From Marinobacter arenosus (lineage in GTDB: Bacteria > Pseudomonadota > Gammaproteobacteria > Pseudomonadales > Oleiphilaceae), in contig NZ_JAHVAO010000001.1 in assembly GCF_019264345.1 (NCBI RefSeq), positions 1,426,001 through 1,490,000 on the forward strand: a stretch of 64,000 bases of DNA, written 5' to 3'. A model generated the notes under the pieces. The model searched no databases and was not told where the DNA came from. It was given only the letters and a program-made list of their open reading frames with translations. Shown here piece by piece: positions 9,306 through 17,163 of this stretch (position 1 is the stretch's first letter; each line of letters opens with the position of its first letter). The position numbers were made by a program, and so were the translations under genes.

Positions 9306-9857
9306 TCACGCTTCCCGGATACCGGGTGCCTTCGGGTAGATCTTGTGGAGCTGAGAGTCCTGCTCCGCCATGATCGACGCCATATTGATGATCGTCCGGG
9401 CCATGCCCCGGGCGAGATTGAGCAGCATCAGGCCGAACACATCCGGTTCATGTTGTTGAAGGTCGAGGAAGTGACCGCAGGTGATCTCAAGGACAACACT
9501 GTCGCTTTCGGCCTTGGTCGTTGCCGGCCTGTCCGACAGAGCGATCATGGGAACAAAGCCCATGTCATCCCCTGGTTCGTGGCAACGGGCAAGCGTCCAG
9601 CCGCCATCCTGTCTCGGCATCCAGGAGTTCATTTTGCCGCTGAGCACGATGAAGAACGCCTCACTGGGTTCGCCAACCGAGTACAGGCCCTCCCCGGCAT
9701 TCAGCCGGATAAGGCGCCCTTTACCCATCATGCGCAATATTGCCACTTCCGGCAGTGCACCGAACGTGGAGAGCTCACTGAAATAGCCGGGGCTTTGCTC
9801 GTGCCAGTAGTCAAGGGCATCAATCTCACGCATCTGACCATCACCTGGTTGGCCCAT
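9306..9857 (-). CDS. Cyclic nucleotide-binding domain protein without DNA-binding domain
   Basis: 183 residues. Residues about 30-135 form a CRP-like cyclic-nucleotide-binding beta-roll (RLNAGEGLYSVGEPSEAFFIVLSGK split over 41-65, then DDMGFVPMIALSDRPATTKA). The C-terminal 45 residues are a helix rich in Met and hydrophobic residues, with no winged HTH. It is thus a stand-alone sensor or membrane-proximal partner rather than a transcription factor. AAGGAG lies close before the first ATG; an ATG eight codons on is an alternative start. Convergent with the small lipoprotein gene. Confidence 0.85.
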   Translation of the reverse strand: MGQPGDGQMREIDALDYWHEQSPGYFSELSTFGALPEVAILRMMGKGRLIRLNAGEGLYSVGEPSEAFFIVLSGKMNSWMPRQDGGWTLARCHEPGDDMGFVPMIALSDRPATTKAESDSVVLEITCGHFLDLQQHEPDVFGLMLLNLARGMARTIINMASIMAEQDSQLHKIYPKAPGIREA

Positions 9858-9902
9858 TCTCCTTAAGTATAGACGCCATCCGAGCCAGCCCCAGCCCGTG
9901 TC

Positions 9903-11828
9903 TTACGGGGCGTCTTCCAGCCTGCCCTGCAACACCGGCACCTGCACCGTACCCGCCACATTGACGAACGGCACCAGCGCGTCCCTCGACCAACTGGCGG
10001 GATACTGGGGGTGGAATCCGTAGATCAGCAGGGCAAGTTCGTCTCCGGCTTCCAGGGCTTCCGCAACACCGACCAACTCAATCACCGCCTGATCCTTGAG
10101 CCCCCGAACCGGTTTAATCTGATCGTCGATCAGCTGCCATCGACTCTCGTCAGCCCCCCGCTTACCGAGGCCGACAAACACGATCGGGTCGCACCCCGGC
10201 GCGTAAGGGTCCAGTTCGATATCGCAGGTGGAGCGACCGGCCAGATCCGATACCGTGAGCCTGGCCGTCGGAATCCCACCCAAGGTCAGGCCGTTGGCAC
10301 CGGCTACGCCCAGAATCAGGGCCGCAGGCGGTTGGGATGCGGATGCCACCGCTTCGTAGCCCGACGCCACCGGCGACTCCGTCGCCACGGCCCGCTCGAT
10401 CACGGTGTCGCCCCGGAGCACTCCACCCTCGCGATCCGGTGCCGGAAAACCGTCCACAGGGACACGGATTGACTGACCGTCGTCCAGGGACAGACACACC
10501 TCCGACTCCGTGCCATCAAAGTAACCCGCCAGCGGCTTGCCCTGCAGATGATGTTCCAACCAGTTCAGCGTTGCGTCCGAAATCGAGATAGAGCCGCAGG
10601 CAAACTGACCCGCCGCCCCCTGGAATCCTGGCAGCTCCAGCAACTCGGCGGTGGGGTCCACATATTCCGCGGGCTGCAGTTCGTCCGGCGCCTCCACCGG
10701 CAGGATGTGCCCCGTCTGATGGGTCAGCAGCCGCACATCGCCCCCGAGGGCGCTCAGGCACTCGAAGTTGCGCCAGGCCTCATTGAAATTGAACAGGGTG
10801 TCTTTCATGCCCTGGGTCAGCAGGACATCCACGTTCGAATACGGCGTTGGCGCCACATCGAACGCGGGAGGATTAATCTGGTAGTTCAGCAAATCCGGGG
10901 AATCAGAAATGGAAACCGGCTGGCCGGTGCAACGATACGCGGGGCTGTGGTAGTAGAAGAAATCAAGGCCGGCTTCGGGGAATCGGTTCAGCGTGGCGCC
11001 CTGCGCGAGTATTTCGCGAATAATGGGGTCCAGACCGCCGTTACCCTCGCCGGTCGAACCGGCTTCACCGCCTGCCACAAGCACCAGATCCCATCCGGTC
11101 TTGATGACATCGCCCGGATTCAGGCTGTCGCGCAAATCGTACCAGGTGATGTCCGGCACCAGGGCATCCAGCCGCTGCCCCGGATCCTGGCCGTGCAGCA
11201 GCAGCTGGTATCCACCGCCATAACTGCCGCCAATCGCACCAGCCACAAGGTTGGGGTTCAATTCCGCAGGCAGATCAGGCTCATTACGGTATTGCAGGTA
11301 GTCCAGGTTACCCTCGGCCCAATCGAGAATCTGGATCAGGTCCCGACCCTCGAACTCGGGATCCATCACCCGGACCGTGCCGGTACTCTCACCAAATCCG
11401 CGCTGGTCGATGGAGATGACGGCGAAGCCCGCCTGGCGATAGTTCTCGAAACCGTCCGTCGTCCGGGACCCACCGAATCCGTGGCCATGGAGTACCAGCG
11501 GGTGGCCCCGGGTGCAGTCGATGCCACCGATGGGTTCGAGCACTTGAAACGCGATGGTTTCACCGCTGGCGGAGGTCAGCATGACCGGGTAGCTGCGGCC
11601 ACCCTCCCTGGGCGCGTCGTCCGTGCAGGACACGGGAGGTGGCAGTTGGCATTGGGGAGGTGCCCCCTCACCCGGGTTATCACAGCTTTGTCCGGGCGCG
11701 GCGCTGCTCTGGGCTGACGGACTGGATGCACCGTCGGAAGAGCTTTCGACGCATCCGGCAACGGCCAGGGCAAGCAAGACGGGTATCAGGCGAAAAGGGC
11801 GCATCCCGAAACGGATGGAATGAGGCAT
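9903..11828 (-). CDS. Secreted alpha/beta-hydrolase lipoprotein (CocE/peptidase S15-like)
   Basis: 641 residues with a lipobox (LAVAGC, Cys26). An alpha/beta-hydrolase core follows: oxyanion region HGHGFGG (114-120), IDQRGFGES, nucleophile GGSYGGG with Ser202, and a candidate His in LLTHQTGHILP. A C-terminal domain of about 200 beta-rich residues follows, as in the CocE/NonD and X-Pro dipeptidyl-peptidase families. Substrate is unknown; esters or peptides are possible. The start is ATG 11828, eight codons inside the longest frame, because AAGGAG lies 9 nt upstream. Three Cys pairs in the mature part fit an oxidising location. Confidence 0.85.
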   Translation of the reverse strand: MPHSIRFGMRPFRLIPVLLALAVAGCVESSSDGASSPSAQSSAAPGQSCDNPGEGAPPQCQLPPPVSCTDDAPREGGRSYPVMLTSASGETIAFQVLEPIGGIDCTRGHPLVLHGHGFGGSRTTDGFENYRQAGFAVISIDQRGFGESTGTVRVMDPEFEGRDLIQILDWAEGNLDYLQYRNEPDLPAELNPNLVAGAIGGSYGGGYQLLLHGQDPGQRLDALVPDITWYDLRDSLNPGDVIKTGWDLVLVAGGEAGSTGEGNGGLDPIIREILAQGATLNRFPEAGLDFFYYHSPAYRCTGQPVSISDSPDLLNYQINPPAFDVAPTPYSNVDVLLTQGMKDTLFNFNEAWRNFECLSALGGDVRLLTHQTGHILPVEAPDELQPAEYVDPTAELLELPGFQGAAGQFACGSISISDATLNWLEHHLQGKPLAGYFDGTESEVCLSLDDGQSIRVPVDGFPAPDREGGVLRGDTVIERAVATESPVASGYEAVASASQPPAALILGVAGANGLTLGGIPTARLTVSDLAGRSTCDIELDPYAPGCDPIVFVGLGKRGADESRWQLIDDQIKPVRGLKDQAVIELVGVAEALEAGDELALLIYGFHPQYPASWSRDALVPFVNVAGTVQVPVLQGRLEDAP

Positions 11829-11884
11829 TTGTTGTTCTCCTTGTTGTTTCATTCAGAAAGCAACAAGGGATAACGGGACAATGT

Positions 11885-11895
11885 AACATTATGTT
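11885..11895. promoter_or_regulatory. Palindrome AACATtATGTT upstream of the lipoprotein hydrolase
   Basis: An 11-bp perfect inverted repeat about 57 bp upstream of the hydrolase start codon, in an AT-richer island. It could be an operator or part of the promoter; no regulator is assigned. Confidence 0.3.
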
Positions 11896-11957
11896 CCAAA
11901 TTGCCCCGACAAAGGCCCAAAAGGACAACTACGACGCCCCAACCTTCGCGTGACGTT

Positions 11958-12398
11958 TCAGGTTCCCACGACCGTCACGGCCCCATGCGCGTGCCTGACA
12001 ATCTTCTCGCTGACACTGCCCAGCGTGAGACTGCGTACCAGGGAGTAGCCGCGCCGACCCAGGACCAGGTGGGTGCCCGGATGGGCGTTCATGTATTCGA
12101 GAATCTCGTGGGCCGGGTCTCCGCTGAGAAGAATTTCTTCGGCCACGTCAGCCTGGCCACCCATGACCTCCTTGGCGGCGCTAAACACTTTCCGTCGGTA
12201 CTCGTGCTTTCCCGCTTCGATTTCTTTGTGCTCGACGCCGGAAATCACCAGTACCGACTCTTTCGACGCAGGGTACACGGTCAGAAGTTTCAGCGGGTGA
12301 CCCGTGGCTTCAGCCAGTTCCGCGGCCAGTTTTGCCGCGCTCAGTGACTGCACCGAGCCATCACAGGCAACCACAATACTCGGAGAACTCTTTTCCAT
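11958..12398 (-). CDS. Universal stress protein, UspA family, ATP-binding type
   Basis: 146 residues, a single Usp domain. The ATP-binding motif G-2x-G-9x-G-S is intact (Gly114, Gly117, Gly127-Ser128), and ACDGS near the N-terminus supplies the expected Asp. ATG 12398 has GAGGTG 6 nt upstream and aligns with the family start; a longer frame exists but adds an unlikely leader. It is downstream of an Acg-like nitroreductase on the same strand, and an FNR/Anr-like box lies 64-77 bp upstream of its start. That arrangement suggests induction by low oxygen (inference). Confidence 0.93.
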   Translation of the reverse strand: MEKSSPSIVVACDGSVQSLSAAKLAAELAEATGHPLKLLTVYPASKESVLVISGVEHKEIEAGKHEYRRKVFSAAKEVMGGQADVAEEILLSGDPAHEILEYMNAHPGTHLVLGRRGYSLVRSLTLGSVSEKIVRHAHGAVTVVGT

Positions 12399-12461
12399 GG
12401 CGACACCTCGTTCGCTGGATGTATGTTCTCCAATTATCACCGCCTGGGGCCGGGCTTGGTT

Positions 12462-12475
12462 GATTCAGGTCAACA
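12462..12475. promoter_or_regulatory. FNR/Anr-type box upstream of the UspA gene
   Basis: TTGATTCAGGTCAA matches the FNR/Anr consensus TTGAT-N4-ATCAA at nine of ten defined positions. It lies 64-77 bp upstream of the UspA start codon, compatible with a class II site at -41.5 and a short leader. Anr control of usp genes is known in Pseudomonas. Confidence 0.6.
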
Positions 12476-12485
12476 CCTCGGGGTC

Positions 12486-13505
12486 TCACGAACCTTTCTG
12501 AACGACGACCTGATCCAGCGGTCTTCGCAGGGAGCGAGGCGACTCCGGCCCCCGCCCGATCCGGACAACCAGGTCCGGTCGCTGGTCGCCAAGGCCCAGA
12601 AAGCGGCCGAACTCCGCCCGTACAGACGCCACCTCGACAGGCTGGTTGATGAATGCAGTGCACAGGTTCATTGCGGTTGCCTGCAGCGCAAGACGCTCGT
12701 AACACCGACCCGCCTGAATCCAGTGGGGTATGTCGTTGGTTTCCGATACCAGCACCGCAATGGCCGACGAACTCCGGATGTGCGCCAGATCTTTCCGATT
12801 CTGCTTCTTTGCGGAAAGTCCCAGGCGCATCGCGAGCAATCCAAGCCACCGCGGGACCTCAGGATTGCCCATGGCGCGTCCATAAAGGCCGTCGCCCAAA
12901 CGCACCGCTTCCTGTCCGTTGAAGCGAACCCAGGATTTCAGCTCGCGAATCCACGCCGGGTCGCCCATCTGCAAGGCATTACCCTCAGCCACAAACTGGC
13001 CGATTCGTTCTTTCCGTTCGCTATCGGTAATCAGCCTGACGGAGACGCCGTCGCCCTGGCCGGCCTTCTCAAGCGTCCGCAGCTCCGCGTCAGTGAGCGG
13101 AGATTCATCGTATTGCACCCGGCTACACTGCCGCTTGGGAATAGCATCGAACAAGGGCGAACGAAACGGTGGCGCTTCCTCAAAGTCGATTTGCACGCCC
13201 GACCGGGCGCCGTCATAGGCGTATTGCCCCTTCAGCCCCGCAGCCTCCGCTGCCAGCAGAAGATTCTCGGTGGCACAGCCGAGGCTCGCGTAAAGATGGT
13301 GATCGTCGGGATCGACCGCCGGGCAGCGCCTGGAGAAATCGGGAAGAATGCGGATCCGGTTGGGTTCCAGTTCGAACCGCCAGGGTTGGGTGTTGTGACT
13401 CGACGCTGCCAGCACCGCGTAATGCAGAAGCACCCGATAGTCACGGCGGGCGTCGTCCAGTGGCCGGTGTTGCCACGTCTCGTTCACACGGTCGGAGTAG
13501 TCCAT
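12486..13505 (-). CDS. Acg-family nitroreductase-like flavoprotein
   Basis: 339 residues, the length of the Acg/Rv2032 family, which is built from two fused nitroreductase half-domains. The N-terminal half shows LAASSHNTQPWRF (FMN-contacting SxHNTQPW) and the C-terminal half IRSSSAIAVLVSE and WIQAGRCYERLALQATAMNL. Acg proteins bind FMN but lack classic nitroreductase activity in mycobacteria, where they belong to the hypoxia regulon. ATG has AAGGA 8 nt upstream. It sits 20 bp after a DUF4112 gene and about 90 bp before the UspA gene, all on the minus strand. Confidence 0.9.
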   Translation of the reverse strand: MDYSDRVNETWQHRPLDDARRDYRVLLHYAVLAASSHNTQPWRFELEPNRIRILPDFSRRCPAVDPDDHHLYASLGCATENLLLAAEAAGLKGQYAYDGARSGVQIDFEEAPPFRSPLFDAIPKRQCSRVQYDESPLTDAELRTLEKAGQGDGVSVRLITDSERKERIGQFVAEGNALQMGDPAWIRELKSWVRFNGQEAVRLGDGLYGRAMGNPEVPRWLGLLAMRLGLSAKKQNRKDLAHIRSSSAIAVLVSETNDIPHWIQAGRCYERLALQATAMNLCTAFINQPVEVASVRAEFGRFLGLGDQRPDLVVRIGRGPESPRSLRRPLDQVVVQKGS

Positions 13506-13525
13506 GGTGTCGTCCTTGAAGGCGG

Positions 13526-13990
13526 TCAGATCCCATCAAAAAAGAGCGCCAGCGCACTCGTGATCAACGCAAACAGGATAGTCAAACCGACCAGGGTCAT
13601 CCACGGGAACGGCTGCCTGGGTGGTTCCGGCGCAAGCTGGGCTTCCAGGTAGTACTTGAGCAATCGGGTGTTGCGGGTGTTCGCCTTGTAGACCGCATCG
13701 AAGGCATCCCCCACCACCGGCAACAAGCCACCCAGAAAGTCGATGCCGATGTTGCGCAACATTCGCAGTTTCAGCGCCGTGCCGGCTCCGGCACGATGCG
13801 CTTCGATGAGTACGTAACCCGCCAGTACCAGACCCGCGAGGTCACCGATGCCCGGTAACAGGCCAATCACGGCATCCGCACCAATCGTGACGCCCGTGAA
13901 CGGGATTCGGATGCTGCTGTCGGTAAACCGGCTGAACTTCTCCAGCCGTTGAAGTATTGCCCGTTGCCGGGCCTCAGTGGGCTTCTTCAT
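13526..13990 (-). CDS. DUF4112 family membrane protein
   Basis: 154 residues. The DUF4112 signature is visible: FTDSSIRIPFTGVTIGADAV, then GLLPGIGDLAG and GGLLPVVGDAFDAVYKANTRN, with a C-terminal transmembrane helix (VGLTILFALITSALALFF). Function is unknown for the family. GGAGG precedes the ATG. It lies between the MFS transporter (21-bp gap) and the Acg-like gene (20-bp gap), which indicates a three-gene transcript. Confidence 0.9.
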   Translation of the reverse strand: MKKPTEARQRAILQRLEKFSRFTDSSIRIPFTGVTIGADAVIGLLPGIGDLAGLVLAGYVLIEAHRAGAGTALKLRMLRNIGIDFLGGLLPVVGDAFDAVYKANTRNTRLLKYYLEAQLAPEPPRQPFPWMTLVGLTILFALITSALALFFDGI

Positions 13991-14011
13991 GACACCTCCG
14001 GAACCAGGTAT

Positions 14012-15313
14012 TCAGTCGGCTTCCCGAGCTTCGGTGGACGGCACCTTCAGCATCAGCAGGAAGCCAATCAGCAGGAACACCAGAATGGTACTCATGCCCC
14101 AGCGCTGGCTGTCGGTAACCGCGGTCACCCACCCGACCAGCAACGGGCCGGCAAAGGCGGTGGCCTTGCCGGAGAAGGCGAACAAACCGAACATCTGGGT
14201 CTGTAGGTGGGGTGGAGCCACCCGCGCCAGATGTGACCGGCTGGCCGATTGCAGTGGCCCAACGAATATCCCCAGTATCATGCCCCACACCCAGAACGCG
14301 GTGGCTCCCTCCACCACCAGGATCGCCAGGGCACTGCTGCCCAGGCCCACCAGGGACATCAGAATGGTGTTGCGTCCACCCAGGGCGTCGTCAATCCAGG
14401 CAAACCCCAGTGCCCCGAGGCCGGCCGTCACGTTCAGGGCAATGGCAAACTGCAGGACTTCGGTGGGTCCCATATTGAAGGTGCCGGCGGCGTAAACGCC
14501 TCCAAACGTGAAGATGGTGGCCAGGCCATCCGTGTACAGCATTCGCGCAACGAGGAAGCGGACGATGTCCTTGTACTGGCGCACGTGGGCGATGGATTCC
14601 TTCAACTGAGCGAACCCGGCCCGGGTCGCCTCGGCCATGCCCAGCCCGGTGGGGGGCCTGTCCGGGATGAAGAAAAACGCTGGCAGGGCAAATATGAGAT
14701 ACCAGACAGCCACCAGAACGAACGTAGCGCGAACGTGCTCGGCCTGATCCCGGTCGAGGTTAAAAAGGTTGGCATCGGCCTCGATAAAACCGTAGAGCGC
14801 GATGACAAGGCTGGTAATGCCACCCACGTAACCCAGGCCCCAGGCCCAGCCTGACCAGCGGCCGGTGCGCTCCTGGCTGGCCAGGTCCGGCAGCATGGCG
14901 TTGTAGAAGATAAAGGCGAACTCGGCGCCCAGGGTGCCGAGCCCCACCCACAACGCGGCGCTCCAGAACTGATCCTGATCCGGCGTGATGGTCCACAGCA
15001 TGGCGGACGCCATGACACACAGCACGGTAAAGCTGATCAGCCAGGGTTTGCGCCGCCCGGACTGGTCCGCGATGGCCCCCAGAATCGGCGCCAGAATCGC
15101 GATGAAGACACCGGAAATGCCCACAATGTTGCCCCAGGCGTTGGTGCCGGCAACCTCATCCTGCACCACCGATACGCTGAAATACTGGGCGAAGACAAAG
15201 GTGAGAATGATGGTGAAAAAGGCGCTGTTGGCCCAGTCATACAACGCCCAGGACCAGAGTGCCCGTTTGTCTTCCTGCGCACCCGACGGCGGGACTTCGG
15301 TGGGCTTTTCCAT
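14012..15313 (-). CDS. MFS transporter, UMF1 / Atg22-like family
   Basis: 433 residues with about 12 hydrophobic helices. The N-terminus ALWSWALYDWANSAFFTII is the hallmark of the UMF1 family (related to vacuolar Atg22 amino-acid effluxers). The bacterial substrate is not known. GGAG precedes the ATG. It heads the likely operon MFS - DUF4112 - Acg-like protein and is divergent from tenA across 233 bp. I found no clear -35/-10 in that spacer. Confidence 0.92.
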   Translation of the reverse strand: MEKPTEVPPSGAQEDKRALWSWALYDWANSAFFTIILTFVFAQYFSVSVVQDEVAGTNAWGNIVGISGVFIAILAPILGAIADQSGRRKPWLISFTVLCVMASAMLWTITPDQDQFWSAALWVGLGTLGAEFAFIFYNAMLPDLASQERTGRWSGWAWGLGYVGGITSLVIALYGFIEADANLFNLDRDQAEHVRATFVLVAVWYLIFALPAFFFIPDRPPTGLGMAEATRAGFAQLKESIAHVRQYKDIVRFLVARMLYTDGLATIFTFGGVYAAGTFNMGPTEVLQFAIALNVTAGLGALGFAWIDDALGGRNTILMSLVGLGSSALAILVVEGATAFWVWGMILGIFVGPLQSASRSHLARVAPPHLQTQMFGLFAFSGKATAFAGPLLVGWVTAVTDSQRWGMSTILVFLLIGFLLMLKVPSTEAREAD

Positions 15314-15546
15314 TGCATCTCCACAACCAGTTGAAAAGATAGAGGCTTAGCAAGGGTAGCTTAACCGTATTGGAAAGCCTCGAGAAATGTCTCAAAACAC
15401 GTCGCCGTAGTCCCTGCACGCCGAGTGTCGGTGCCCGATCAGCCTTCACCGGACCAATGCTCGCGACTCAGTTCCGCGATCTGGCGTTGCGTTTCGGGGA
15501 CAATCCAGCGTAAAACGGAGCTGCCCCTTATACCGCAGGAGACCTC

Positions 15547-16215
15547 ATGCCCTACCAGTTCGAAGACCTCAAGAAGGCCTGTCCCGCAGAGTGGCAGGCA
15601 TACATCGAACATCGCTTTGTGACTCAACTGGGAGATGCCTCGCTCGCACCGGAGGCGTTCCAGCATTACCTGAAACAGGACTATCTGTTTCTGATCCAGT
15701 TCGCCCGGGCCTTTGCCCTGGCCGCCTACAAAAGTCCGACCCTGTCCGACCTGAAACACGCCAAAGACGGCCTGCAGGCCATTGTCGATGTAGAGCTGGA
15801 CCTGCACATCAGCTATTGCAGGGAATGGGGTATTTCCGAAGAAGAGCTTGCCCGCCTCCCCGAAGCGCGGGCGACGCTTGCCTACACCCGCTACGTGCTC
15901 GACACCGGCAACCGGGGTGATCTGCTGGACCTGCATGTGGCGCTCTCCCCGTGCATGGTGGGCTACGGCGAAATCGCCAACTGGCTGAACCGCCGCGCGG
16001 ACACGGTTCGGGGCGAGAGCAACCCCTACGACGACTGGATTGCCATGTACGAGAGCGACGAATTCCAGGCGGCCATGCAGGCGGAGATTCGCTGGCTGGA
16101 TGAGCGACTGGCCGAGGTGTCCCCGTCACGGTTCGAGCAACTGACCCGAATCTTCAGAGACGCCACCCGGCTCGAAATTGATTTCTGGGAGATGGGGCTC
16201 AGTCAGAGCGATTGA
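15547..16215 (+). CDS. tenA: Thiaminase II / TenA family aminopyrimidine aminohydrolase
   Basis: 222 residues, usual TenA length. The catalytic Cys is Cys136 in ALSPCMVGYGEI, Asp45 sits in LKQDYLFLIQFARA, and the C-terminal acidic pair is in LEIDFWEMG. TenA salvages thiamin breakdown products by hydrolysing the amino group of aminomethyl-HMP, releasing hydroxymethylpyrimidine in the cytoplasm. AGGAG precedes the ATG. No other thiamin gene is adjacent and I do not see a TPP riboswitch core upstream. The nearby cytosine permease/deaminase operon is 4 kb away, with no evident link. Confidence 0.93.
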   Translation: MPYQFEDLKKACPAEWQAYIEHRFVTQLGDASLAPEAFQHYLKQDYLFLIQFARAFALAAYKSPTLSDLKHAKDGLQAIVDVELDLHISYCREWGISEEELARLPEARATLAYTRYVLDTGNRGDLLDLHVALSPCMVGYGEIANWLNRRADTVRGESNPYDDWIAMYESDEFQAAMQAEIRWLDERLAEVSPSRFEQLTRIFRDATRLEIDFWEMGLSQSD

Positions 16216-16228
16216 GCCACGGTAACCG

Positions 16229-16259
16229 TGAGCCTGTCAGGCTGACGCCTACAGGCTCA
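16229..16259. terminator. Inverted repeat between convergent tenA and nitroreductase genes
   Basis: TGAGCCTGT and ACAGGCTCA form a perfect 9-bp stem around 13 nt. There is no T-run, so it is a terminator-like or mRNA-protecting hairpin rather than a classic intrinsic terminator. Confidence 0.45.
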
Positions 16260-16287
16260 ACGTCGGCTGTTCGACACCCTGGCCTCG

Positions 16288-17028
16288 CTACATCTGAATA
16301 ACAAAGTCCTCGTAATCAAAGCGAACCTTCGCCAAGTCGGCGCTGTGATCCCGCGCACTGCGACGTCCCAGGGCTACGATCGAGGAGGACTCGAGCCCAC
16401 GTTCCGTCAACCCCAACACCTGATCGTAGGCTTGGCGATCAAAACCAGTCATCGGGCAACTGTCAATTTGAAGCACCGCCGCGGCGGTCAGCAGCGTTCC
16501 AAGCGCGATGTAGGCTTGCTGGTGTGCCCATTCTCTTTTTTCGGCCTGTGACTTCGAGGCCAGCGATTGCCTCATGTGCCCGGCATACCCTGCAATGTCC
16601 TCGTAGGCCCCTCCTCTGGCCTTCAAATACTGCGCCACGTAACGGTCTACGGTTTGGTCACCGATTCGGGTGTCAGCGGCGAACACGATCAGGTGAGAGC
16701 AATCCAGCACCTTCTGTTGGCCGAAGGAGTGCGGCAACAGGTCTCTGCGCACCGCACCAGATTCAACGATGATCAATTTGTAGGGCTGTAAGCCGTAGGA
16801 AGAGGCACTTTTCCGGGCCGCGTCGACCAGCGTCTCGACGGTCTGGGAACTCAATTTCTCCGGCGAGAATTCACGAACCGCATAGCGCCAGTCCAGGGCT
16901 GCATGGACGTTGATCATCGGCCCGCCGTGCAGGCCCTGGCAATCAGACGCAGCGACCTCGCCAGCCGATTCGGGCGCTGGGGACACGGACGGAGCCGTGG
17001 ACGTGAACAGTTGGGTTTCGCGTTTCAT
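16288..17028 (-). CDS. Nitroreductase family NAD(P)H-dependent oxidoreductase with N-terminal extension
   Basis: 246 residues. The nitroreductase domain starts near residue 38 (MINVHAALDWRYAVREFS) and shows RKSASSYGLQPYKLIIV (FMN contact) and LQIDSCPMTGFD, typical of the NfsB/YfkO-like group that reduces nitroaromatics, quinones or aldehydes. The ribosome site decides an unusual start: AAGGAGG lies 8 nt before ATG 17028, whereas the internal ATG 16917 has only a poor site. The resulting 37-residue Ser/Ala/Pro-rich extension is odd for the family. A LysR gene upstream on the same strand may regulate it. Confidence 0.88.
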   Translation of the reverse strand: MKRETQLFTSTAPSVSPAPESAGEVAASDCQGLHGGPMINVHAALDWRYAVREFSPEKLSSQTVETLVDAARKSASSYGLQPYKLIIVESGAVRRDLLPHSFGQQKVLDCSHLIVFAADTRIGDQTVDRYVAQYLKARGGAYEDIAGYAGHMRQSLASKSQAEKREWAHQQAYIALGTLLTAAAVLQIDSCPMTGFDRQAYDQVLGLTERGLESSSIVALGRRSARDHSADLAKVRFDYEDFVIQM

Positions 17029-17096
17029 AACGGTGCCTCCTTGAGGGTGGAGTCGACACTCTATGAAACCGCCAGAGATGCTAAAACAGATGAAAT

Positions 17097-17113
17097 GGAA
17101 CTACATAGTTTCC
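17097..17113. promoter_or_regulatory. Imperfect dyad upstream of the nitroreductase
   Basis: GGAACTACATAGTTTCC is a near palindrome about 70 bp upstream of the nitroreductase start codon, in the AT-rich part of the spacer. It could be a target of the neighbouring LysR protein. Confidence 0.3.
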
Positions 17114-17163
17114 GTTATGGAAAGAATAAGCCGTGCAACGTGATTCACCCTGAGCGGGCCGCC

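Noticed and set aside
10548..11717. 389-codon plus-strand frame
   Set aside because: Antisense to the lipoprotein hydrolase, which has a full catalytic motif set; no ribosome site or domain in the antisense frame.
12423..13652. 409-codon plus-strand frame
   Set aside because: Antisense to the Acg-like gene and crossing its promoter; shadow frame.
15439..15540. Protein-like minus-strand stretch (VPETQRQIAELSREHW) upstream of tenA
   Set aside because: The segment looks coding-like but has no start codon with a ribosome site nearby, and the longer frame runs antisense through tenA.
15314..15546. Possible TPP riboswitch before tenA
   Set aside because: The conserved CTGAGA and the pyrimidine-sensor elements are not visible on either strand of the spacer.
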